Of a DNA stretch of 64,000 bases, positions 1 through 9,648 are shown piece by piece. Each line of letters opens with the position of its first letter. The stretch's first letter is position 1. Both the position numbers and the translations under genes were made by a program. The DNA is taken from the NCBI RefSeq assembly GCF_000245335.1, contig NZ_JH600279.1, forward strand, positions 806,001-870,000. Reading direction: 5' to 3'. Below the pieces are notes generated by a model, which did no database searches, had not been told where the DNA came from, and worked only from the letters and a program-made list of their open reading frames with translations. The DNA comes from Bacillus mojavensis RO-H-1 = KCTC 3706. Its GTDB lineage: Bacteria; Bacillota; Bacilli; Bacillales; Bacillaceae.

Positions 1-49
1 CTTCCATGACAGTTTTTAAATCGTCCATATGTGTTACAGATAAATCCAT
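1..49 (-). CDS. sasA: (p)ppGpp synthetase SasA/YwaC, 5' fragment only
   Basis: Only the first 16 codons, reading off the left edge on the minus strand, are present. The start MDLSVTHMDDLK matches what I remember of the small alarmone synthetase YwaC (SasA/RelP). The ATG at 49 is preferred over the in-frame ATG at 58 because AAGGAG lies 9 bases before it and abuts the other. The family makes (p)ppGpp or pGpp from GTP/GDP and ATP. No catalytic residue lies in the window, so the call rests on the N-terminus and the menA neighbour. Confidence 0.75.
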   Translation of the reverse strand, partial: MDLSVTHMDDLKTVME

Positions 50-95
50 TTTCGTCATCTCCTTTAACGGATCTTTATCCGCTGTCCATGTACTA

Positions 96-121
96 GACGT
101 GCCTGCCTGCTGCTAGGTTCT
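96..121 (-). promoter_or_regulatory. ECF-sigma-type promoter of sasA
   Basis: On the minus strand AGAACC, a 16-base spacer and CGTC fit the ECF pattern TGAAAC-N16-CGTC, about 45 bases before the sasA start. sasA (ywaC) is a known target of SigM/SigW-type factors in B. subtilis. The -35 matches at four of six positions. Confidence 0.5.
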
Positions 122-152
122 ATGAATTTTTTTACAAAATCCTGTCGAATGT

Positions 153-183
153 AACAAAAAAAGACCGCATGAAAAAGCGGTCT
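153..183 (-). terminator. Terminator of menA
   Basis: AGACCGC and GCGGTCT pair around an 8-base loop, followed on the minus strand by nine Ts. It lies directly after the menA stop. Confidence 0.85.
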
Positions 184-189
184 TCTTTC

Positions 190-1125
190 TTACCGGAAAT
201 AACTGATCAATAATCCAATTGACAGCAGGAATCCGAAAAATGTATTGGTTTGCGCTGTAGATTTCATCGCCACAATCATATTCATTGGCAATTCTTTTTT
301 GACGAAGCCTTTCACCGCCTGAACTGGTTTAGGTACGCTCAAAAAGACGACAAACAGCCATGGGCTTGCAGCTCCTGTAATGACCAAGCCGACAACCCAA
401 ATATACGCCACAGCAAAAGATGCAGCCAGCAGAGTGACAGCTCCTTTATGCCCCATCAGGATTGCCAATGTTTTGCGTCCGCCTTTTTTATCCTCTTCGA
501 TATCGCGAATGTTGTTCGACAGGTTAATCGCGCCGACAAGAATCGCAATCGGAATCGAAATCAAAATGCTTTGCATATTGATCTTATCTGTCTGAATAAA
601 AAATGAAATCAGCACAAATACCGAACCCATGCAAATGCCTGAGAATAACTCACCGAACGGTGTATATGCAATTGGCAGAGGCCCGCCTGTATACAGGTAA
701 CCGATCGCCATTCCCACGAGGCCGATGACAGCCAGCCACCAGCTGCTGCTCATGCAAATATACACACCGAGCAAAATGGCAATGCCGTATGAAGCGAGAG
801 CTAATTGCAGAATCGTTTTGGGCTTCATACCATGTCTGACAATTGCGCCGCCGATTCCGACAGATTCAGCTGTATCTAACCCGCGTTTAAAATCGTAGTA
901 TTCATTGAATAAGTTCGTCGCGATCTGGATCCATAAGCAAGAAAACAGCATAGCCAGAAACAGCAGCAAATCAACCTTCACATAAAACATCGCCAAAACT
1001 GTTCCTAGAAGCACAGGAACAAACGACGCCGTTAATGTATGCGGGCGCGTTAATTGCCAAAGAATCTGCCCCATACTTTCTTTTTCCGGCGCTGTCTGAC
1101 CCTCACCCTTATTTGTTTGGTTCAT
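190..1125 (-). CDS. menA: 1,4-dihydroxy-2-naphthoate polyprenyltransferase MenA
   Basis: MenA attaches the polyprenyl (heptaprenyl in Bacillus) chain to 1,4-dihydroxy-2-naphthoate in the membrane, the step that makes demethylmenaquinone. The 311-residue protein has about eight hydrophobic segments. It carries both UbiA-family aspartate motifs: NLFNEYYD at residues 71-78 and NNIRDIEED at about 204-212, which bind Mg and the prenyl diphosphate. Length matches B. subtilis MenA. It stands alone between sasA and the dlt operon, with its own promoter (TTGTGA-N17-TATGAT) and terminator. The product feeds the cytochrome bd oxidase encoded further along. Confidence 0.95.
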   Translation of the reverse strand: MNQTNKGEGQTAPEKESMGQILWQLTRPHTLTASFVPVLLGTVLAMFYVKVDLLLFLAMLFSCLWIQIATNLFNEYYDFKRGLDTAESVGIGGAIVRHGMKPKTILQLALASYGIAILLGVYICMSSSWWLAVIGLVGMAIGYLYTGGPLPIAYTPFGELFSGICMGSVFVLISFFIQTDKINMQSILISIPIAILVGAINLSNNIRDIEEDKKGGRKTLAILMGHKGAVTLLAASFAVAYIWVVGLVITGAASPWLFVVFLSVPKPVQAVKGFVKKELPMNMIVAMKSTAQTNTFFGFLLSIGLLISYFR

Positions 1126-1204
1126 CTTCCTCTTCCTTTCTATTAAAAGGCTTACTTTATTTCAGCCGGCCACTTGATGAAACTTGCGTTTTGCTTCCTT
1201 ATCT

Positions 1205-1233
1205 ATCATAATGACTTCTCCACCATTTCACAA
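1205..1233 (-). promoter_or_regulatory. menA: SigA-type promoter of menA
   Basis: On the minus strand TTGTGA, a 17-base spacer and TATGAT precede menA by about 80 bases. Confidence 0.5.
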
Positions 1234-1466
1234 GATACCTTGAGCGGGCGTTTTCCTTCTTATCATACCCTTTCTCCCTGATTTCATTAGGGTTCTGCCT
1301 GTGCCTTTACAAACAGGAGCGGAAAAATTTTTTTAAATACATTTTCACTTTTTAAAAGTTAAAAAGTTCTCTTCATTACATTTGATCTTTCCTTTATAAT
1401 GAATCAGTCAGAGAAGCTTCATTCATACTCTCTCTCTGAGATAAAAATTCACTTCTGAAGGCAGAA

Positions 1467-1474
1467 GCCGATAT
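1467..1474 (+). promoter_or_regulatory. SigD-type -10 element of the dlt operon
   Basis: GCCGATAT is an exact SigD -10 consensus. The -35 TAAA is not at the usual distance: a TAAA at 1442 gives a 21-base spacer. Earlier work on B. subtilis reported SigD control of dlt, which supports this site. Confidence 0.5.
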
Positions 1475-1502
1475 ATAAATTTGAGGGAGATTAGGGAAAA
1501 TA

Positions 1503-1528
1503 TGAAACTTTTTGCGCATCCGCTCGTC
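1503..1528 (+). promoter_or_regulatory. SigX-type ECF promoter of the dlt operon
   Basis: TGAAAC (1503-1508), a 16-base spacer and CGTC (1525-1528) are an excellent ECF promoter, 45 bases before dltX. SigX is the known ECF regulator of dlt in B. subtilis, so D-alanylation responds to cationic peptide stress. Confidence 0.8.
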
Positions 1529-1572
1529 ATATACTCATGTAATTATCGAAAAAACGGGAAGGGAATTTAGAT

Positions 1573-1722
1573 ATGCTGCAATTGATGAAACAGCTGTATG
1601 AAAAACCCGCTGTCAAGTGGACTTGTCATACAGGCTTTTATTTGTTGATACTGCTTGTTTTGTTTTTTATGTATGGTTTTCACACCGCGAATACCGGTTC
1701 TTATATTTATAACGATTTCTAA
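1573..1722 (+). CDS. dltX: D-alanylation accessory membrane peptide DltX
   Basis: This 49-residue protein opens the dlt operon. It has a basic N-terminus, one membrane segment (residues about 22-36) and ends in the conserved DltX tail IYNDF, which carries the FxYxxF-type motif placed outside the membrane. In known systems the C-terminal Tyr carries D-alanine between DltB and DltD. The ATG follows GGGAAGGGAA, and the stop is 17 bases before dltA. It was too short for routine ORF listing. Confidence 0.92.
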   Translation: MLQLMKQLYEKPAVKWTCHTGFYLLILLVLFFMYGFHTANTGSYIYNDF

Positions 1723-1739
1723 TTGGAGAGAGAATAACA

Positions 1740-3248
1740 ATGAAACTTTTAGATGCTATTCAAACACATGCGGAAACTTATCCGCAAACCGAAGCTTTCC
1801 GCTCTCAAGGCCAGTCGCTCACATATCAGGAACTTTGGGCGCTGTCTGACCGTGCGGCTGCCGCGATCAAAAAACGCGTTTCCGGAGAAAAGGGTTCTCC
1901 TGTTCTGGTGTACGGACATATGGAACCGCACATGATTGTCTCCTTTTTAGGAAGCGTCAAGGCGGGACATCCTTATATCCCGGTTGACTTGTCCATTCCG
2001 TCCGAGCGGATTGCGAAAATCATTGAAAGCTCGGGCGCCGAATTGCTGATTCATGTATCTGGTCTTCCTGTTGATATTGACAGCGGGCTGATTCAGACAG
2101 TTTCAGCGGAAGAACTGCTGGAACACGAAGGCACTGTCAGCCGTGATCAATGGGTGACGGGACACGAAACGTATTATATTATTTACACTTCCGGAAGCAC
2201 GGGCAATCCGAAAGGCGTGCAGATTTCAGCCGCGAACCTTCAAAGCTTCACAGACTGGATTTGCGCGGACTTCCCGATCAACGGAGGCAAAACGTTTTTA
2301 AACCAAGCGCCGTTTTCATTTGATTTATCCGTCATGGATCTTTATCCGTGCCTTCAGTCAGGCGGTACTTTACACTGTGTGACAAAGGACGCCGTGAATA
2401 AGCCGAAGATCTTATTCGAAGAGCTTAAAAAGTCCGGGCTGAATATATGGACATCGACGCCATCCTTTGTGCAAATGTGCCTGATGGACCCTGGATTTTC
2501 ACAAGATCTGCTTCCTGAGGCGGACACATTTATGTTTTGCGGAGAGGTTCTCCCGGTTTCTGTAGCCGAAGCGCTGCTTGAGCGTTTCCCGAAAGCAAGA
2601 ATCTTTAATACGTACGGTCCGACTGAGGCGACAGTCGCTGTTACGTCCGTTGAAATTACAAGTGACATCATCAGCCGGCACGAATCTCTGCCAGTCGGCT
2701 TCGCCAAACCAGATATGAACATTTTGATTATGGATGAACAGGGAAATCAGCTCCCGGATGGAGAAAAAGGCGAAATCGTCATTGCAGGTCCGAGTGTAAG
2801 CCGCGGCTATCTCGGTGAGCCTGAGCTGACAGATAAAGCGTTCTTCTCTTATGAAGGCCAATGGGCATACCGAACTGGCGATGCTGGTTATACACAAGAT
2901 GGTCAGATTTTCTGCCAAGGCCGCTTGGATTTCCAGATTAAACTTCACGGGTACCGAATGGAGCTGGAGGAAATTGAGTTTCATGTGAGACAGTCTCAGT
3001 ACGTGCGCTCAGCTGTTGTGATTCCGTATCAGCCAAACGGAACAGTTGAATATCTGATAGCTGCAATTGTGCCTGAGGAGCATGAATTCCAGAAGGAGTT
3101 CCAGCTGACAAGTGCGATTAAAAAAGAGCTTGCCGCTTCCCTGCCGGCTTATATGATTCCGAGAAAGTTCATTTATCAGGATCACATTCAAATGACGGCT
3201 AACGGCAAAATTGACAGGAAACGCATCCGCGAAGAGGTTCTTGTATGA
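1740..3248 (+). CDS. dltA: D-alanine--D-alanyl carrier protein ligase DltA
   Basis: DltA activates D-alanine with ATP and loads it on the phosphopantetheine of DltC in the cytoplasm. The 502-residue protein has the adenylation-domain core: P-loop [11 protein letters not shown] at residues 149-159, YGPTEAT in the middle, YRTGD, and the C-terminal catalytic-lysine motif NGKIDR. The ATG follows GGAGAGAG at normal distance. The last bases ATGA overlap the dltB start, so translation is coupled. Length is within one residue of the strain 168 protein as I remember it. Confidence 0.97.
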   Translation: MKLLDAIQTHAETYPQTEAFRSQGQSLTYQELWALSDRAAAAIKKRVSGEKGSPVLVYGHMEPHMIVSFLGSVKAGHPYIPVDLSIPSERIAKIIESSGAELLIHVSGLPVDIDSGLIQTVSAEELLEHEGTVSRDQWVTGHETYYIIYTSGSTGNPKGVQISAANLQSFTDWICADFPINGGKTFLNQAPFSFDLSVMDLYPCLQSGGTLHCVTKDAVNKPKILFEELKKSGLNIWTSTPSFVQMCLMDPGFSQDLLPEADTFMFCGEVLPVSVAEALLERFPKARIFNTYGPTEATVAVTSVEITSDIISRHESLPVGFAKPDMNILIMDEQGNQLPDGEKGEIVIAGPSVSRGYLGEPELTDKAFFSYEGQWAYRTGDAGYTQDGQIFCQGRLDFQIKLHGYRMELEEIEFHVRQSQYVRSAVVIPYQPNGTVEYLIAAIVPEEHEFQKEFQLTSAIKKELAASLPAYMIPRKFIYQDHIQMTANGKIDRKRIREEVLV

Positions 3249-4432
3249 CGCCTTACAGCTCGTTTCTATTCTTTATATTGCTTGGCATTCTTCTTCTGCC
3301 GACCATTATTCTCGGCCTGAACGGGAAAAGATTCCAGGCATACAACATGTTTATATCCATTCTTATATTGGCTCTGATTTTCTCGCATGACTTACACGGC
3401 GTCATCGCCCTGTGTCTGTTTACCATATGGCAGGTGCTCCTGATCAGCGGCTACCTGGCGTACCGGCAGAAAGCGAACAGCGGCTTTGTCTTTTGCTCGG
3501 CTGTTATCGCGTCTATTCTGCCTTTATTCTTGTCAAAAATATGGCCGTTTCTTTCTCATCCGCAGCCGCATCATCCGGCGCATAACCTGATCAGCTTTTT
3601 AGGGATTTCGTATTTAACATTTAAAGGCGTTCAGCTGATTATGGAAGCGAGAGACGGGCTGCTGAAGGAACAGCTGCCGCTTCACCGCCTGCTGTATTTC
3701 ATCCTGTTTTTCCCGACAATTTCTTCCGGTCCGATTGACAGGTACCGCAGATTCGTCAAGGATGAGCAGAAGGCCTGGACAAAAGAGGAATATGCCGATC
3801 TGCTGTATACGGGGATTCACAAGATTTTCATTGGATTCCTTTACAAGTTTATTATCGGCTATGCGATCAACACATATTTCATCATGAACCTTCCCGCGAT
3901 CACGCACAATAAGATCCTCGGGTATCTGCTGTACATGTACGGCTACAGCATGTATTTATTCTTTGATTTTGCCGGCTACACGATGTTTGCCGTCGGGGTC
4001 AGCTATATTATGGGGATTAAATCGCCGGAAAACTTTAATAAACCGTTTATCAGCAAAAATATTAAAGATTTCTGGAACCGCTGGCACATGTCTCTGTCAT
4101 TTTGGTTCAGAGACTATGTATTTATGAGATTTGTATTTTGGATGACAAAGAAAAAGTGGATCAAAAACCGTATGGCCGTCTCAAATATCGGGTATTTCCT
4201 GCTGTTTATGCTGATGGGGGTTTGGCACGGCCTTGCGCCGCAATATATCATCTACGGCCTCTATCACGCCGTCCTGATGACGTGTTACAACTTTTTCGAG
4301 AAGTGGAATAAGAAATATAAATGGCTGCCGTCCAACCGCTGGACAACGATTCTCGCCATTGTGATCACGTTCCATTTTGTTTGCTTTGGGTTTTATATTT
4401 TCTCAGGAAAACCATTTCATCACCATCATTAA
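3245..4432 (+). CDS. dltB: D-alanyl transfer membrane protein DltB (MBOAT)
   Basis: DltB is the membrane-bound O-acyltransferase that passes D-alanine from DltC across the membrane for teichoic acid esterification. The 395-residue protein is almost entirely hydrophobic. It shows the MBOAT signature [16 protein letters not shown] and the catalytic-His motif GVWHGLAP near residue 328. It overlaps dltA by four bases and ends with four natural histidines (GKPFHHHH). Its neighbours DltX, DltC and DltD form the transfer machine. Confidence 0.96.
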   Translation: MTPYSSFLFFILLGILLLPTIILGLNGKRFQAYNMFISILILALIFSHDLHGVIALCLFTIWQVLLISGYLAYRQKANSGFVFCSAVIASILPLFLSKIWPFLSHPQPHHPAHNLISFLGISYLTFKGVQLIMEARDGLLKEQLPLHRLLYFILFFPTISSGPIDRYRRFVKDEQKAWTKEEYADLLYTGIHKIFIGFLYKFIIGYAINTYFIMNLPAITHNKILGYLLYMYGYSMYLFFDFAGYTMFAVGVSYIMGIKSPENFNKPFISKNIKDFWNRWHMSLSFWFRDYVFMRFVFWMTKKKWIKNRMAVSNIGYFLLFMLMGVWHGLAPQYIIYGLYHAVLMTCYNFFEKWNKKYKWLPSNRWTTILAIVITFHFVCFGFYIFSGKPFHHHH

Positions 4433-4448
4433 AGGAGATTAGAAAACT

Positions 4449-4685
4449 ATGGATTTTAAACAAGAGGTATTAGACGTTTTAGCAGAGGTTTGCCAGGATG
4501 ACATCGTAAAGGAAAACCCTGATATTGAAATTTTTGAAGAAGGTTTGCTTGATTCTTTTGGAACAGTAGAATTGCTGCTTGCGATTGAAAACCGTTTTGA
4601 TATTCTGGTGCCTATCACTGAATTCGACCGGGATGTATGGAATACGCCTAATAACATTGTAAACCAGCTGTCTGAGTTGAAATAA
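4449..4685 (+). CDS. dltC: D-alanyl carrier protein DltC
   Basis: DltC is the 78-residue acyl-carrier-like protein that holds D-alanine on a 4'-phosphopantetheine arm. The attachment serine is Ser36 in DSFGT (35-39), at the start of helix 2. The protein is acidic throughout, typical of carriers. An AGGAG box lies before the start, and the TAA shares one base with the dltD ATG (TAATG), so the two genes are coupled. Confidence 0.97.
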   Translation: MDFKQEVLDVLAEVCQDDIVKENPDIEIFEEGLLDSFGTVELLLAIENRFDILVPITEFDRDVWNTPNNIVNQLSELK

Positions 4686-5863
4686 TGAAAAAGCGTTTTT
4701 TCGGTCCAATTATTTTGGCGTTTATTCTATTCGCAGGCGCCATCGCAGTTCCATCTTCATGGCTGACTCGTTTTATTACCGATAAACGGGTTGAAGAGTC
4801 AGCAACAACCTTAAACCCGAGTATGTTTCAGGGGCTTTATTTACAAAATCAGATGCTCAATGATCCGAAGTATCTTCCGATTTACGGATCTTCTGAGCTT
4901 TCCCGGCTGGACGAGTTCCACCCATCTAATTATTTTCAAGTAAACAATGAGGGATTTACGCCTTACCTTGTCGGCAAAGGCGGGTCCCAGTCATTGATAC
5001 ATTCTTTAAACTTCGCTGCCCATATGGATCAGCTGAAGGGCAAAAAAATTGTTTTCATCGTTTCTCCGCAGTGGTTTATTAAGCGCGGGTCTGATGAACA
5101 GCATTTTGCGCCGAACTATTCTGCGCTTCAAGGGCTGGATCTGGCATTTAACGAGCAGATCGATCCTGACGTGAAAAAGAAAATGATGAAGCGCATGCTG
5201 CGCTTCAAAGCTGTTCAAAACGATGCTGTACTTTCCGAGCTTTATAAGGCGATGGTGAACGGCCAGACATGGAAAGTGAACGCGCTGAAGCCGGCGGCAA
5301 AAGTATATTACAAGATGCTCGAAAAGAAAGACCTTTATTATTCAACGACGGAAACCACAGGACCAAAGCGTTATATCTCACAATCCGTGAAGGATAAGTC
5401 ATGGTCGGAATTAAATAAACTGGCCGATGAATCAGGCAAACGCCACTCCGGGTCTAACGATTTTCACATCGACAATCCTGTTTATAAGAAGCTGAAGCCG
5501 AAAGTGCCTAAGCTGAAAGGGAAGAACAAAGGCAGATCGTATGCGAAGTCACCGGAATACGGCGATTTTGAGCTGATGCTTCATATCCTGAAAGACGCGG
5601 GCGCAGAGCCTATGTTTGTCACCATCCCTGTTAACGGAAAATGGTATGACTACACAGGCTTCCCGAAAAAAGGGCGCACTGACTATTATGAAAAGGTCAA
5701 TAAACAGATTAAAGCGAAGGGCTTCCAAGTCGCTGATTTTTCAGGTCATGAATATGACCCTTATTTTATGAAAGATACCATCCACATCGGCTGGAAAGGC
5801 TGGGTGTATGTGGATAAGGCAATTGATGAATTCTATAAAACCGGAAAGGTTACTTCATCGTGA
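4685..5863 (+). CDS. dltD: D-alanyl transfer protein DltD
   Basis: DltD is a membrane-anchored, outward-facing protein that completes D-alanine transfer onto lipoteichoic acid. The 392 residues start with a signal anchor (about 6-24). An SGNH-hydrolase-like domain follows, with YGSSELSR near residue 69 (candidate nucleophile Ser), and the C-terminal Asp/His pair lies in KDTIHIGWKGW. It follows dltC with a one-base overlap and normal family length. Confidence 0.95.
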   Translation: MKKRFFGPIILAFILFAGAIAVPSSWLTRFITDKRVEESATTLNPSMFQGLYLQNQMLNDPKYLPIYGSSELSRLDEFHPSNYFQVNNEGFTPYLVGKGGSQSLIHSLNFAAHMDQLKGKKIVFIVSPQWFIKRGSDEQHFAPNYSALQGLDLAFNEQIDPDVKKKMMKRMLRFKAVQNDAVLSELYKAMVNGQTWKVNALKPAAKVYYKMLEKKDLYYSTTETTGPKRYISQSVKDKSWSELNKLADESGKRHSGSNDFHIDNPVYKKLKPKVPKLKGKNKGRSYAKSPEYGDFELMLHILKDAGAEPMFVTIPVNGKWYDYTGFPKKGRTDYYEKVNKQIKAKGFQVADFSGHEYDPYFMKDTIHIGWKGWVYVDKAIDEFYKTGKVTSS

Positions 5864-5951
5864 GCATCTATTAGGACGCGGCTGCATATTTCCTGCTAAG
5901 ATTTGAAATAGTAAAGGAATCACAGCCAGCTTGATAAGAGGTGTTACATCA

Positions 5952-6710
5952 ATGAAGATGACAGGCAATACGGTTTTGATCACAGGCGGTTCAGCAGGCA
6001 TCGGGCTTGAACTGGCCAAACGGCTGCTTGAGCTCGAGAATGAAGTGATCATTTGCGGACGCAGCGAAACGCGTCTTGCAGAAGCAAAAAAACAGCTCCC
6101 AGCCCTCCATACAAAACAATGCGATGTCTCAGACCGCACACAGCGTCAGTCATTGTTTGAATGGGTCCAGAAGGAATTTCCAACACTGAACGTTCTCGTT
6201 AACAATGCGGGCATTCAAAAGGAAATCGACTTTAAAAAAGGGACTGAGGAGCTTTTTGTGGACGGGGATGAAATTGAGCTGAATTTCCAAGCGCCTGTCC
6301 ATTTATCAGCTCTTTTTACGCCCCACTTGATGAATCAGCCGGAAGCGGCAATTGTTCAGGTAACATCCGGGCTCGCGTTTAACCCGTTAGCTGTTTATCC
6401 GGTGTACTGTGCAACAAAAGCGGCGCTCCACTCCTTCTCACTCACGCTCAGACACCAGCTTCGCGATACAAGCGTTGAAGTGATTGAGATGGCGCCCCCT
6501 ATGGTTGACACGGGATTAAATCAAAAATCACGCGATAAGCAAGGTCTGACGTCCCGCGGCATTACACCTGAAGAATATGTTCAATATTTCTTAGACGGCT
6601 TAAACGAAGGCAAGCAAGAGATTACAAATGAACGTGTCGAAGGTCTGCGGAATGCAGTCCGTGCCGATTACGACAGAGTATTTGAACAAATGAATGCGCA
6701 GGAGAATTAA
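5952..6710 (+). CDS. dltE: Short-chain dehydrogenase DltE
   Basis: This is a 252-residue SDR oxidoreductase at the end of the dlt operon. The NAD(P) motif TGGSAGIG is near residue 12, NNAG follows, and the catalytic YxxxK is YCATK. The ATG at 5952 is chosen over the earlier in-frame TTG at 5931 because AAGAGGTG lies 8 bases before it, and it gives the known 252-residue length. DltE is not required for D-alanylation in B. subtilis, so its substrate is unknown. The 88-base gap after dltD contains no clear terminator. Confidence 0.92.
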   Translation: MKMTGNTVLITGGSAGIGLELAKRLLELENEVIICGRSETRLAEAKKQLPALHTKQCDVSDRTQRQSLFEWVQKEFPTLNVLVNNAGIQKEIDFKKGTEELFVDGDEIELNFQAPVHLSALFTPHLMNQPEAAIVQVTSGLAFNPLAVYPVYCATKAALHSFSLTLRHQLRDTSVEVIEMAPPMVDTGLNQKSRDKQGLTSRGITPEEYVQYFLDGLNEGKQEITNERVEGLRNAVRADYDRVFEQMNAQEN

Positions 6711-6727
6711 AACTCTCCTGCTTTTTC
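6698..6727 (+). terminator. Terminator of the dlt operon
   Basis: GCAGGAG and CTCCTGC pair and are followed by TTTTTC. The 5' arm overlaps the end of dltE. Confidence 0.85.
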
Positions 6728-6759
6728 TTATAAATTTTTTACAAATTTGAGCAAACCTA

Positions 6760-6787
6760 TTGCGATTATTTGGTGAAGGTATACAAT
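6760..6787 (+). promoter_or_regulatory. ilvK: SigA-type promoter of ilvK
   Basis: TTGCGA, a 16-base spacer and TACAAT lie about 65 bases before the start. The AT-rich stretch to 6840 could hold CodY sites, which would fit known ilvK (ywaA) control, but I see no strong 15-mer match. Confidence 0.55.
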
Positions 6788-6851
6788 AGAATATAAAATA
6801 TTTTCAAATAAGTTTGATAATATAAACAATTTAACAACAGGGAGATTGACC

Positions 6852-7943
6852 ATGACTAAACAAACGATTCGAGTTGAATTAACATCAGCAAAAAAACCGA
6901 AACCAGATCCAAATCAGCTTTCTTTCGGAAGAGTGTTTACAGACCACATGTTTGTAATGGACTATGCATCTGATAAAGGCTGGTACGATCCGAGAATCAT
7001 TCCTTATCAACCCGTTTCAATGGACCCGGCCGCAATGGTTTATCACTATGGCCAAACGGTGTTTGAAGGCTTGAAGGCTTATGTCACAGAAGATGACCAT
7101 GTTCTGCTTTTCAGACCGGAAAAAAACATGGAGCGCCTGAACAAATCAAATGACCGCATCTGTATTCCGCAAATTGATGAAGAACAGGTTCTTGAAGGTT
7201 TAAAACAGCTGATCGCTATTGATAAAGACTGGATTCCGAATGCGGAGGGCACGTCCCTTTACATCCGTCCATTCATTATCGCAACCGAACCTTTCCTTGG
7301 TGTCGCGGCATCTCATACGTATAAGCTTCTTATCATCCTTTCTCCGGTCGGCTCATATTACAAAGAAGGCATTAAGCCTGTCAAAATTGCTGTGGAAAGT
7401 GAATTTGTCCGTGCGGTAAAAGGCGGAACGGGAGATGCGAAAACCGCAGGAAACTACGCGTCAAGCTTAAAAGCGCAGCAGGTAGCAGAAGAGAAAGGAT
7501 TTTCTCAGGTTCTCTGGCTGGACGGCATTGAGAAAAAATACATCGAAGAAGTCGGCAGCATGAACATTTTCTTTAAAATCAACGGTGAAATTGTGACACC
7601 GATGCTGAACGGCAGCATTCTGGAAGGCATCACGCGCAATTCCGTCATTACCTTGCTTAAGCATTGGGGGCTTCCGGTATCAGAACGAAGAATCGCCATT
7701 GATGAAGTCATCCAAGCCCATAAAGACGGTGTTCTTGAAGAAGCCTTCGGAACGGGTACAGCAGCTGTTATTTCTCCAGTCGGCGAGCTGATCTGGAATG
7801 ACGAAACACTGATGATCAATAACGGAGAAACAGGAGAAATCTCCAAAAAGCTGTATGACACGATTACAGGCATTCAGAAGGGTACAGTTCCTGATGAATT
7901 TGGATGGACGACTGAAGTCGCAGCGCTCACTGAAAGCAAATAA
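6852..7943 (+). CDS. ilvK: Branched-chain amino acid aminotransferase IlvK (YwaA)
   Basis: IlvK is a PLP enzyme that interconverts leucine, isoleucine and valine with their 2-oxo acids. The 363-residue class IV aminotransferase has the PLP lysine at about residue 197 in [11 protein letters not shown], and the fold-type IV C-terminal motif [13 protein letters not shown]. The ATG at 6852 has GGGAGA before it, while the upstream in-frame TTG at 6846 lies inside that box. It is a single-gene unit between two terminators. The sequence differs at scattered positions from my recollection of the 168 protein, one sign that this is a related taxon. Confidence 0.95.
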   Translation: MTKQTIRVELTSAKKPKPDPNQLSFGRVFTDHMFVMDYASDKGWYDPRIIPYQPVSMDPAAMVYHYGQTVFEGLKAYVTEDDHVLLFRPEKNMERLNKSNDRICIPQIDEEQVLEGLKQLIAIDKDWIPNAEGTSLYIRPFIIATEPFLGVAASHTYKLLIILSPVGSYYKEGIKPVKIAVESEFVRAVKGGTGDAKTAGNYASSLKAQQVAEEKGFSQVLWLDGIEKKYIEEVGSMNIFFKINGEIVTPMLNGSILEGITRNSVITLLKHWGLPVSERRIAIDEVIQAHKDGVLEEAFGTGTAAVISPVGELIWNDETLMINNGETGEISKKLYDTITGIQKGTVPDEFGWTTEVAALTESK

Positions 7944-7944
7944 A

Positions 7945-7977
7945 CAAAAAACGGCCCGAAACGGGCCATTTTTTTAT
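7945..7977. terminator. Bidirectional terminator between ilvK and licH
   Basis: GGCCCG-AAA-CGGGCC has seven or more Ts on the ilvK side and a T-rich run on the minus strand. It serves both convergent genes. Confidence 0.85.
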
Positions 7978-9302
7978 GCTTCAATTTTGTTAAAGAACTG
8001 CGGCAGATGTGTTTTGTGCGCCTCCAGCATTTCATCTAAGATCTGTTTGGCCACTGTGTCGGATGGTACGAGAGGGTTAATCGTCATGGCGAGCAGCGCT
8101 GTTTGGTAGTCGCCTGTGACAGCCGCTTCTGCCGCAACACGCTCAAATGATTTGATTTGCTGGACAAGGCCGCGGACAGATACTGGCAGGTCGCCTACGG
8201 CGATTGGCTTAGGGCCATTTTTCGTCATCACGCAGTTCACTTCAACAGCGGAATCATCTGGAATGCTTGCAATCGCACCGTTATTGATCGTGTTCACCGG
8301 CTGAATGTCGTGTTTATCATTGTAAATGGAGCTGATGAGATTACACGCTGCGTCACTGTAGTATGCCCCTCCGCGTTTCTCAAGCTGCGGCGGCTTGATC
8401 GCCAAATTTGGATCTTTATAAAGCTCGAACAGCTCTTGCTCTACCTTTTGCACCACTTCAGCACGGGTGCCTTCCGTTTGTGATGCTTCAAGCTCATGCT
8501 CGAACATTTCTTTTGTTTTGAAATAGTAGCGGTGGTAGCCGCAAGGGATCATGTTGAGTGCCTTTAAGAATTCTGGCTCCCACTCAGCGCCGGAGATGTT
8601 TTTCATTGTCATCGCGTTTTCCGGATCACCCATCGCTTCAATGACTTGATCCTTGACGCTGACGCCATCTAAAAAGACGTCCATTCCGAACACCATATGA
8701 TTCAATCCGGCAAATTGAACCTCTACCCGGTCAACCTCTACATCGAGCGCTTTCGCTACGCCCATTTTCATGCCGATTGGAACATTGCAGAGACCAACAA
8801 CTTTCTTCAGGTTGGAGTAGCGAAGCAAGGCTTCCGTCACCATACCTGCAGGGTTTGTAAAATTAACGAGCCATGCATTCGGACAAAGCTCCTCGATGTC
8901 CTTGGCAATCTCTAGGATGACCGGGATAGTGCGCAATCCTTTAAAGAGTCCTCCCGGGCCGTTTGTTTCCTGGCCGATGACGCCGTATTTTAATGGAATG
9001 CGCTCATCCTTGGCTCTCGCCTGCAGCAACCCGACCCGAAATTGAGTCGTCACAAAGTCTGCATCACTCAGCGCTTCCCTTCTGTCCAAAGTGAGGTGAA
9101 TGTCAATCGGGACACCAGCTTTTTCAACCATCCGCTTGGCGAGCGTGCCGACAATGTTCAGCTTTTCCTCGCCTTCAGGAATATCAACGAGCCATAATTC
9201 ACGTACGGGCAGCTCTTCGTACCGTTTGATTAAACCTTCCACGAGCTCCGGTGTGTAGCTTGAACCTCCGCCAATCGTTACAATTTTCAATCCTTTTGTC
9301 AT
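7974..9302 (-). CDS. licH: 6-phospho-beta-glucosidase LicH (GH4)
   Basis: LicH hydrolyses phosphorylated beta-glucosides such as cellobiose-6-phosphate delivered by the Lic PTS. The 442-residue protein is a family-4 glycosidase. It has an NAD-binding [13 protein letters not shown] near residues 11-23, NGPGG near 115, NFTNPAG near 147, and the metal-binding Cys and His in GLCNVPIG and GLNHMVFG. This family uses NAD+ and Mn2+. The ATG overlaps the licA stop (ATGA), so it is the last gene of licBCAH, and GGGGGAG precedes it. Confidence 0.96.
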   Translation of the reverse strand: MTKGLKIVTIGGGSSYTPELVEGLIKRYEELPVRELWLVDIPEGEEKLNIVGTLAKRMVEKAGVPIDIHLTLDRREALSDADFVTTQFRVGLLQARAKDERIPLKYGVIGQETNGPGGLFKGLRTIPVILEIAKDIEELCPNAWLVNFTNPAGMVTEALLRYSNLKKVVGLCNVPIGMKMGVAKALDVEVDRVEVQFAGLNHMVFGMDVFLDGVSVKDQVIEAMGDPENAMTMKNISGAEWEPEFLKALNMIPCGYHRYYFKTKEMFEHELEASQTEGTRAEVVQKVEQELFELYKDPNLAIKPPQLEKRGGAYYSDAACNLISSIYNDKHDIQPVNTINNGAIASIPDDSAVEVNCVMTKNGPKPIAVGDLPVSVRGLVQQIKSFERVAAEAAVTGDYQTALLAMTINPLVPSDTVAKQILDEMLEAHKTHLPQFFNKIEA

Positions 9303-9631
9303 ATGCTTGCTCCCCCTTGCACGGTGATTTTTTCATATAGCTCAATGAATTCAGCCGCCAAATCCTTGACTGTCATGGCATTCATTAAATGATCCTGCGC
9401 GTGGACCATCAGCAGTGTCATTTCTGTTTTTTCTCCGCCTGCTTCACTTTGGATCAGTTCTGTCTGATAATGATGGGCTTTTGACAATTCATCCGCAGCG
9501 TCTTGAAGCTTATTCCGCGCCTCTTCACTGTCGCCTTTTTTCGCGGCGGCGATCGCTTCCATTGCGGAGCTCCTTCCGTTTCCTCCGTGAAGTATGATTT
9601 GAAAAATAATTTGCTCCATTTTCTCATTCAC
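9299..9631 (-). CDS. licA: PTS lichenan/cellobiose IIA component LicA
   Basis: LicA takes phosphate from HPr and gives it to LicB. The 110-residue protein is a lactose/cellobiose-type IIA, helical, with the active-site region [11 protein letters not shown] near residues 73-83. The GTG at 9631 is chosen because AAAGGAG stands 8 bases before it, whereas the GTG at 9640 overlaps the box. It also gives the expected 110-residue length. It lies between licC and licH. Confidence 0.93.
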   Translation of the reverse strand: MNEKMEQIIFQIILHGGNGRSSAMEAIAAAKKGDSEEARNKLQDAADELSKAHHYQTELIQSEAGGEKTEMTLLMVHAQDHLMNAMTVKDLAAEFIELYEKITVQGGASI

Positions 9632-9648
9632 GCGATTCACTCCTTTCT

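Larger units (their letters stand above)
1126..1572. other. menA-dltX intergenic region
   Basis: This 447-base divergent region holds the menA promoter (1205-1233), a TATAAT at 1394-1399 with no good -35, a SigD-like -10 and an ECF promoter for dlt. I see no coding sequence other than dltX, which begins at 1573. Confidence 0.6.

Noticed and set aside
4418-4432. Four histidines at the end of DltB
   Set aside because: Looks like a short tag, but the gene continues naturally into dltC with native spacing and no vector sequence; taken as natural.
6796-6815. Possible CodY box before ilvK
   Set aside because: AT-rich sequence with too many mismatches to the 15-base CodY motif to be called.
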